The notes under the pieces: model-generated
The model's input: the letters and a program-made list of their open reading frames with translations, nothing else
Told to the model about the DNA's origin: nothing
The model's database searches: none
Position numbers and translations under genes: made by a program
Shown here: piece by piece, positions 6,790 to 10,262 of the stretch
Position numbering within the stretch: position 1 is the first letter of the stretch
Layout of the letters: each line of letters begins with the position of its first letter
Assembly: GCA_023386795.1 (NCBI GenBank)
Contig: JAEWJB010000057.1
Coordinates: 1-10,262, forward strand
DNA length: 10,262 nt
Direction of reading: 5' to 3'
Source: Pseudomonadota bacterium
GTDB lineage: Bacteria; Pseudomonadota; Gammaproteobacteria; Xanthomonadales; Xanthomonadaceae

Positions 6790-8973
6790 ATGAATCCGCA
6801 GAGCGTCCTCGCCAACGCCATGGCGAACATGCCGTTGAAGCGCAAGTTCCTGTCGCAGACGGTCCTGGTGGCCTGCGGCATCATCCTCCTGGCGATCGTG
6901 GCCGCGCGCATGCAGTACCTGGACCTGGTGCATACCCGCCAGGCCGGCCTCAAGGCGCAGACGCAGATGGCGCTGGGCGTGGTGGAGGCCTATGCCGCGC
7001 GGGTGGAAAAGGGCGAGCTGACGCTGGAAGAAGCGCAGCGCCATGCGCTGGACACCTTGTCCACCCTGCAGGCGAACAAGGGCGTGGACTACTTCTACGT
7101 CACCAACGAAAAGCCGACGATGCTGATGCATCCCACCCGCCCCGACCTGGTGGGCAAGCCGTTGAACGACGTGCTCAGCCCAGACGGGCAGCGCATCTTC
7201 CCCGCCTTCGTGAAGGTGGCGCAGGCCGGCGGCGGCTATGTCGATTACAAGTGGGCCAAGCCGGGCAAGAAGGATCCGGTCGCCAAATCCTCCTACAACA
7301 CCCTCTACAAGCCCTGGGGCTGGGTGATCGGCACCGGCGTGTACTTCGACGACACCCAATCGCAGGCGCTGAGGTTCACCGGCATCATGACCGTGGCCGG
7401 CGGCCTGCTGGTGCTGGTCAACCTCGGCCTGGGCTGGCTGCTCGGCAACTCCGTGCTGGTGCCGGTGGGCCGGGCGCTGGCGGTGATCAAGGGTGTCTCG
7501 AAGGGCGACCTGCACGTGCACGTGGGGCATCGTGGCCGCGACGAGGTCGGGCAGATGCTGCAGGCGATGGACGAGATGCAGGTGCGCCTGCGCCATGTCA
7601 TCGAGGCACAGAACGAGATGGGCCGGCAGCACGAGGCGGGCGCGGTCAGCTATCGCATTCCCAGCCAGGAATTCGCCGGCGAATTCGCCACCATGGTCGA
7701 GGGCACCAACCGCCTGGTCGCCGATCACCTGGGCGTGACGATGCGCGTCGTCGGCCTGGCGCAGGCCTATGCCGCCGGCGACCTGTCGCAGGAAATGGAG
7801 GACCTGCCCGGCGAGAAGGCGGTGATCACCGCGGCCATCAACGGCGTGCGCGGCAGCCTGCAGGCCATCAACAGCGAGATCAAGCGGCTTGCGCAGGCCG
7901 CCGCGGCCGGCGATTTCTCGGTGCGCGGCGACGAGACCGCGTTCGGCTTCGACTTCGCGGTCATGGTGGGCGACCTCAACTCGATGATGGCCGTCAACGA
8001 CCGCAACCTGGGCAAGCTCTCGGCCCTGTTGCGGGCCATCGCCGACGGCGACCTCACCGCGCGCATGCATGGCGAATTCCATGGTGTATTCGCACGCATG
8101 CGCGACGATGCCAACGCGACCGTGGAGCAGCTGACGAGCATCGTCGGCCGCATCCAGGAGGCCTCGGGCAGCATCAACCTGGCCGCCGGCGAGATCGCCG
8201 AAGGCAACAGCGACCTCTCCCGCCGCACCGAACAGCAGGCGGCCAACCTGGAAGAGACCGCCGCCTCGATGGAAGAGCTCACCTCCACGGTGAAGCAGAA
8301 CGCGGACCATGCCCGCCAGGCCAACCAGCTCGCCATCGGCGCGGCCTCGGTGGCCTCGCAGGGCGGCGCGGTGGTGAGCGAGGTGGTGCAGACGATGTCG
8401 GGCATCGAGGCCTCTTCGAAGAAGATCGCCGAGATCATCTCAGTCATCGATGGCATCGCCTTCCAGACCAACATCCTGGCGCTCAACGCCGCGGTGGAAG
8501 CGGCGCGTGCCGGCGAACAGGGCCGTGGCTTCGCCGTGGTGGCCTCGGAAGTGCGCACGCTGGCCCAGCGTTCGGCCAACGCGGCCAAGGAGATCAAGCA
8601 CCTCATCGACGATTCGGTGGACAAGGTCGCCGACGGCTCGACGTTGGTGCGCAAGGCCGGCGAAACGATGCAGGACATCGTGACCTCGGTGCAGCGCGTC
8701 ACCGACATCATGGCCGAGATCACCGCCGCCTCGCAGGAACAGTCCGCCGGCATCGAGCAGGTCAACCAGACCATCACCCAGATGGACGAAGCCACCCAGC
8801 AGAATGCCGCGCTGGTGGAAGAAGCCACCGCTTCGGCGCGGGCGCTGGAGGAACAGGCCGGCGAGCTGCGCGAGGCCGTGGCGCAGTTCCGCCTCGCGCA
8901 TGGCGAGGACGCCACCCGACGGCTGGTGCAGCGGCTCGGCCGCGAGGCCGCCGCGCCGCTGGAAACCGTCTGA
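6790..8973 (+). CDS. Methyl-accepting chemotaxis protein (MCP3): single Cache sensor, tandem HAMP-like units, no CheR-tether tail
   Basis: Receptor of 727 residues. TM1 is at about 22-43, TM2 at about 196-219. The periplasmic domain (about 45-190) looks like sCache_2: 'GVDYFYVTNEKPTMLMHPTR' (98-117), 'LVGKPLNDV' and the closing 'WGWVIGTGVYFDD' (176-188) are typical of that family, whose members often bind small organic acids; the ligand here is not known. The cytoplasmic part mirrors MCP1, with HAMP-like units whose motif glycines are G239, G284, G330, G374 and G420, and a signalling domain at about 455-699. Likely methylation sites are Q482, E489 and E496. The C-terminus is short and ends LETV, without the W-x-x-F pentapeptide of MCP1 and MCP2, so modification probably relies on CheR tethered to neighbouring receptors. 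The start codon is preceded by a weak GAG (6780-6782); an in-frame ATG at 6820 is a less likely alternative. Confidence 0.95.
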   Translation: MNPQSVLANAMANMPLKRKFLSQTVLVACGIILLAIVAARMQYLDLVHTRQAGLKAQTQMALGVVEAYAARVEKGELTLEEAQRHALDTLSTLQANKGVDYFYVTNEKPTMLMHPTRPDLVGKPLNDVLSPDGQRIFPAFVKVAQAGGGYVDYKWAKPGKKDPVAKSSYNTLYKPWGWVIGTGVYFDDTQSQALRFTGIMTVAGGLLVLVNLGLGWLLGNSVLVPVGRALAVIKGVSKGDLHVHVGHRGRDEVGQMLQAMDEMQVRLRHVIEAQNEMGRQHEAGAVSYRIPSQEFAGEFATMVEGTNRLVADHLGVTMRVVGLAQAYAAGDLSQEMEDLPGEKAVITAAINGVRGSLQAINSEIKRLAQAAAAGDFSVRGDETAFGFDFAVMVGDLNSMMAVNDRNLGKLSALLRAIADGDLTARMHGEFHGVFARMRDDANATVEQLTSIVGRIQEASGSINLAAGEIAEGNSDLSRRTEQQAANLEETAASMEELTSTVKQNADHARQANQLAIGAASVASQGGAVVSEVVQTMSGIEASSKKIAEIISVIDGIAFQTNILALNAAVEAARAGEQGRGFAVVASEVRTLAQRSANAAKEIKHLIDDSVDKVADGSTLVRKAGETMQDIVTSVQRVTDIMAEITAASQEQSAGIEQVNQTITQMDEATQQNAALVEEATASARALEEQAGELREAVAQFRLAHGEDATRRLVQRLGREAAAPLETV
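8152..8886 (+). repeat. Signalling-domain paralogue block, copy 3 (in MCP3)
   Basis: Gap-free alignment to the blocks in MCP1 and MCP2. Its hairpin-tip segment (8443-8516) is identical in DNA to MCP1, while MCP2 differs there at silent sites such as the GAC codon at 5998-6000. Confidence 0.85.
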
Positions 8974-8984
8974 TCGCATCGCAC

Positions 8985-9005
8985 GGCCCGCGCCCGGCGG
9001 GCCTT
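8985..9005 (+). terminator. Possible weak terminator after MCP3
   Basis: A perfect 7-bp stem (GGCCCGC at 8985-8991 with GCGGGCC at 8997-9003, 5-base loop) follows the MCP3 stop by 11 bases. Only TT comes directly after it, then CATCGACTTCTT, so termination is likely inefficient or Rho-assisted. Confidence 0.45.
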
Positions 9006-9044
9006 CATCGACTTCTTGCCGATGCCGGCTCCATCCCGCGGGCC

Positions 9045-9079
9045 GACGCGGTAATGCGGCTGAAACCGCTTACCGCGTC
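9045..9079. repeat. Long inverted repeat upstream of the ycgR promoter
   Basis: GACGCGGTAA (9045-9054) is the exact reverse complement of TTACCGCGTC (9070-9079). Inside, GCGG (9056-9059) pairs with CCGC (9066-9069), giving 14 base pairs with one bulged T (9055) and the 6-base loop CTGAAA. No T-run follows, so it is not a standard terminator of either strand. It ends 22 bases before the -35 box of the ycgR promoter. It could be an operator, an RNA processing or 3'-end stabilising hairpin for the MCP3 transcript, or a small dispersed palindrome. Confidence 0.65.
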
Positions 9080-9101
9080 ACGCATGAAAGGCCGTTTACC
9101 C

Positions 9102-9128
9102 TACAATTTCTTGCCAATTGGCCGATAT
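9102..9128 (+). promoter_or_regulatory. Sigma-28 (FliA)-type promoter of ycgR
   Basis: TACAATTT (9102-9109), an 11-base spacer and GCCGATAT (9121-9128) match the FliA consensus at 6 of 8 and 7 of 8 positions. Transcription from near 9135 would leave a leader of about 53 bases. The leader ends in the A/G-rich stretch AAAAAGGG (9176-9183), a plausible ribosome site close to the ATG at 9188. Confidence 0.75.
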
Positions 9129-9187
9129 GAAGGCCATGCCGGGTTCGTTTCCCCGACCGTTCGTGTTTCTGCAAGAAAAAGGGTCCC

Positions 9188-9985
9188 ATGCTTCCAGGCG
9201 ACATCAGCGCACTACAGCAGCCGCATCCCGAGCCGGAGGAAGGGGACGACCGCTACCTCGTCCGCAATCCGCGCCAGGTGCGGGGCCTGCTGCGCGCGTT
9301 GATCGACCAGCGCTCGCTGGTCAGCGCCCATATCGGTGGCCGCGACCAGTCCTTCCCCAGCGCGGTGCTGGAAGTGGACGAGGACGAGGAATGGCTGCTG
9401 CTGGACGGCAGCCCGAACGAGGCATCCAACCGTGCCGCCGCCGAAGCCAGCCACCTGCTCTGCTTCGCCCAGCTGGAGCGGGTGCGTATCCGCTTCCGCC
9501 TGGACCATGTCGAGCGCATCGAGCACGAAGGCCATGTCGCCTTCCGCGCGCCATTGCCGGCCAGCATCTACCACCTCCAGCGCCGCGAGCATTACCGGCT
9601 GGAAACGCCGATCACCGATTCGCCCACCTGCGTGATCGCCTTCGAGCCGGAAGGCGACGACGACCTCCCGCCACGCGAGCCATTGCGCCTGCGGGTGATC
9701 GACATCAGCGGCGGCGGCCTGGCGGTGAGCCTGCCGGCCGGCGCGCCGCTGCTGGAGGTCGGGCGCGTGTATCGCCGTTGCGAACTGCGCCTGCCCGACC
9801 AGCAGCCGATCCCGGTATCGCTGGCGATCTGCAGCCAGGCCAAGCAGACCCTGGCCAACGGCGTGGAGAGCTACCGCATCGGCACCCGCTTCGAGACCCT
9901 GCCGCGCGGGGCCGACGAGGACATCCAGCGCTACATCTTCCGCATCGACCGCCAGCGCAATGCGCGCAAGAGCGGCGTCTTCTGA
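9188..9985 (+). CDS. ycgR: Flagellar brake protein YcgR (PilZ domain, cyclic-di-GMP responsive)
   Basis: The 265-residue protein has the two-domain layout of YcgR: an N-terminal YcgR domain (about 20-127) and a C-terminal PilZ domain (about 128-255). In enterobacteria, YcgR bound to cyclic-di-GMP acts at the flagellar motor to slow swimming and bias rotation. Both PilZ ligand motifs are present: RxxxR within 'QRREHYR' (R133 and R137) and DxSxxG in 'DISGGG' (D172, S174, G177), so cyclic-di-GMP binding is expected. It has no signal peptide or membrane segment and is cytoplasmic. The length is near the family norm. The start at 9188 follows a GGG-containing ribosome site at short spacing. It has its own sigma-28-like promoter and sits between a receptor gene and cheW, which fits co-expression with the late flagellar regulon. 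The stop codon is only 8 bases from the cheW promoter, with no terminator between, so some readthrough into cheW is likely. In pseudomonads the homologue is called FlgZ. Confidence 0.92.
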   Translation: MLPGDISALQQPHPEPEEGDDRYLVRNPRQVRGLLRALIDQRSLVSAHIGGRDQSFPSAVLEVDEDEEWLLLDGSPNEASNRAAAEASHLLCFAQLERVRIRFRLDHVERIEHEGHVAFRAPLPASIYHLQRREHYRLETPITDSPTCVIAFEPEGDDDLPPREPLRLRVIDISGGGLAVSLPAGAPLLEVGRVYRRCELRLPDQQPIPVSLAICSQAKQTLANGVESYRIGTRFETLPRGADEDIQRYIFRIDRQRNARKSGVF

Positions 9986-9993
9986 TCCTGCGC

Positions 9994-10020
9994 TAAAGAT
10001 TCCCCCGCCCGGGCCGATCT
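9994..10020 (+). promoter_or_regulatory. Sigma-28 (FliA)-type promoter of cheW
   Basis: TAAAGATT (9994-10001), an 11-base spacer and GCCGATCT (10013-10020) match the FliA consensus at 7 of 8 and 6 of 8 positions. The -35 box is the best of the four in the window. The predicted start near 10027 leaves a leader of about 41 bases before the cheW ATG. Confidence 0.8.
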
Positions 10021-10057
10021 TGGCATGGCAACCCCGCCATTCCGCCGTGCCACGCCC

Positions 10058-10061
10058 GGAG
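10058..10061 (+). promoter_or_regulatory. Ribosome binding site of cheW
   Basis: GGAG lies 6 bases before the ATG at 10068. It is clearly better than the weak sites of the three receptor genes and fixes the cheW start. Confidence 0.7.
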
Positions 10062-10067
10062 CCACCG

Positions 10068-10262
10068 ATGAACGACAAAAAGCCTGCCGCCGGTCACGGC
10101 GGTGAATTCCTCAGCTTCGCCCTGGGCGAAGAGCACTACGGCGTGGACATCCTCAAGGTGCAGGAAATCCGCGGCTACGACGCGGTCACCCGCGTGCCGG
10201 ACGCGCCGGACTACATCAAGGGCGTGATCAACCTGCGCGGCACCATCGTGCCGGTCATCGAC
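10068..10262 (+). CDS. cheW: Chemotaxis coupling protein CheW, N-terminal part (3'-truncated by window edge)
   Basis: CheW links receptors to CheA in the membrane-bound signalling array. The first 65 residues are in the window, of a protein usually 150-180 long. After a short polar N-terminus (MNDKKPAAGHGG), the CheW fold starts with 'FLSFALGEEHYGVDILKVQE' and continues through 'YIKGVINLRGTIVPVID', a strongly conserved stretch of the family that lies at the receptor- and CheA-binding face. It lacks the flanking kinase domains of CheA and is preceded by its own sigma-28-like promoter and a good ribosome site, so it is a stand-alone adaptor. A CheV (CheW fused to a receiver domain) cannot be excluded because the C-terminus is missing. 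Confidence 0.93.
   Translation, partial: MNDKKPAAGHGGEFLSFALGEEHYGVDILKVQEIRGYDAVTRVPDAPDYIKGVINLRGTIVPVID

Noticed and set aside
1392..6953. A very long open frame (about 1850 codons) on the minus strand across MCP1 and MCP2
   Set aside because: It is antisense to two clear receptor genes, its translation is low-complexity (rich in His, Arg, Gly, Ala and Val), and long stop-free antisense frames are expected from GC-rich codon bias.
7251..9302. A 683-codon plus-strand frame overlapping MCP3 and the ycgR start
   Set aside because: It is a shifted shadow of MCP3 with Arg/Gly/Ala-rich composition and no recognisable domain, and it runs through a terminator-like hairpin and the ycgR promoter.
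9118..9996. A 292-codon frame overlapping ycgR from an ATG at 9118
   Set aside because: Its product is Arg/Pro/Gly-rich without domains, its start lies within the -10 region of the promoter, and the overlapping frame at 9188 encodes a clear YcgR with both PilZ motifs.
9212..10078. A minus-strand frame opposite ycgR
   Set aside because: No recognisable motif and fully antisense to a well-supported gene; a codon-bias shadow.
1..10262. CRISPR array, tRNA, rRNA, insertion sequence or prophage
   Set aside because: No spaced direct repeats, tRNA-like cloverleaf, transposase motif or terminal repeats were seen. The repeated sequence is accounted for by receptor paralogy.

Overview
The window is a chemotaxis and motility locus from a high-GC gammaproteobacterium, most likely a member of the Xanthomonadales (Xanthomonas, Stenotrophomonas, Lysobacter, Luteimonas or Pseudoxanthomonas type). 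This rests on GC-rich third codon positions, the gene order cheA, chemoreceptors, ycgR, cheW, and receptors whose signalling tips are of the enterobacterial 36-heptad kind. All genes lie on the + strand. The genus is an inference from style and order, not from a database match.

Layout: the C-terminal part of the histidine kinase CheA (1-1173) is followed by two terminator-like hairpins (1181-1238). A sigma-28-type promoter (1357-1383) then drives a 749-residue receptor, MCP1, with a predicted four-helix-bundle sensor (1467-3716). A strong hairpin separates it from a 916-residue receptor, MCP2, with a Cache sensor and a cytoplasmic PAS domain (3807-6557). After another terminator hairpin and a second sigma-28-type promoter (6719-6745) comes a 727-residue receptor, MCP3, with a single Cache sensor (6790-8973). 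A third such promoter (9102-9128) precedes ycgR, a PilZ-domain flagellar brake (9188-9985). A fourth (9994-10020) precedes cheW, which is cut by the window end (10068-10262).

How the genes work together: the three receptors sense different ligands through three unrelated input domains and feed nearly identical signalling tips, which CheW couples to CheA. YcgR links cyclic-di-GMP level to the flagellar motor. The four sigma-28-like promoters, all with the same 11-base spacer, put receptors, brake and adaptor into the late flagellar regulon. MCP2 alone has no such promoter and sits behind a hairpin, so it may depend on readthrough from MCP1.

I do not see an undescribed system here. The points most worth checking are the tandem HAMP-like arrays with a 44-46 residue period in MCP1 and MCP3, the PAS domain that replaces part of that array in MCP2, the uneven distribution of the C-terminal CheR-tether motif, long stretches of identical DNA among the three receptor genes, and a large inverted repeat upstream of ycgR.
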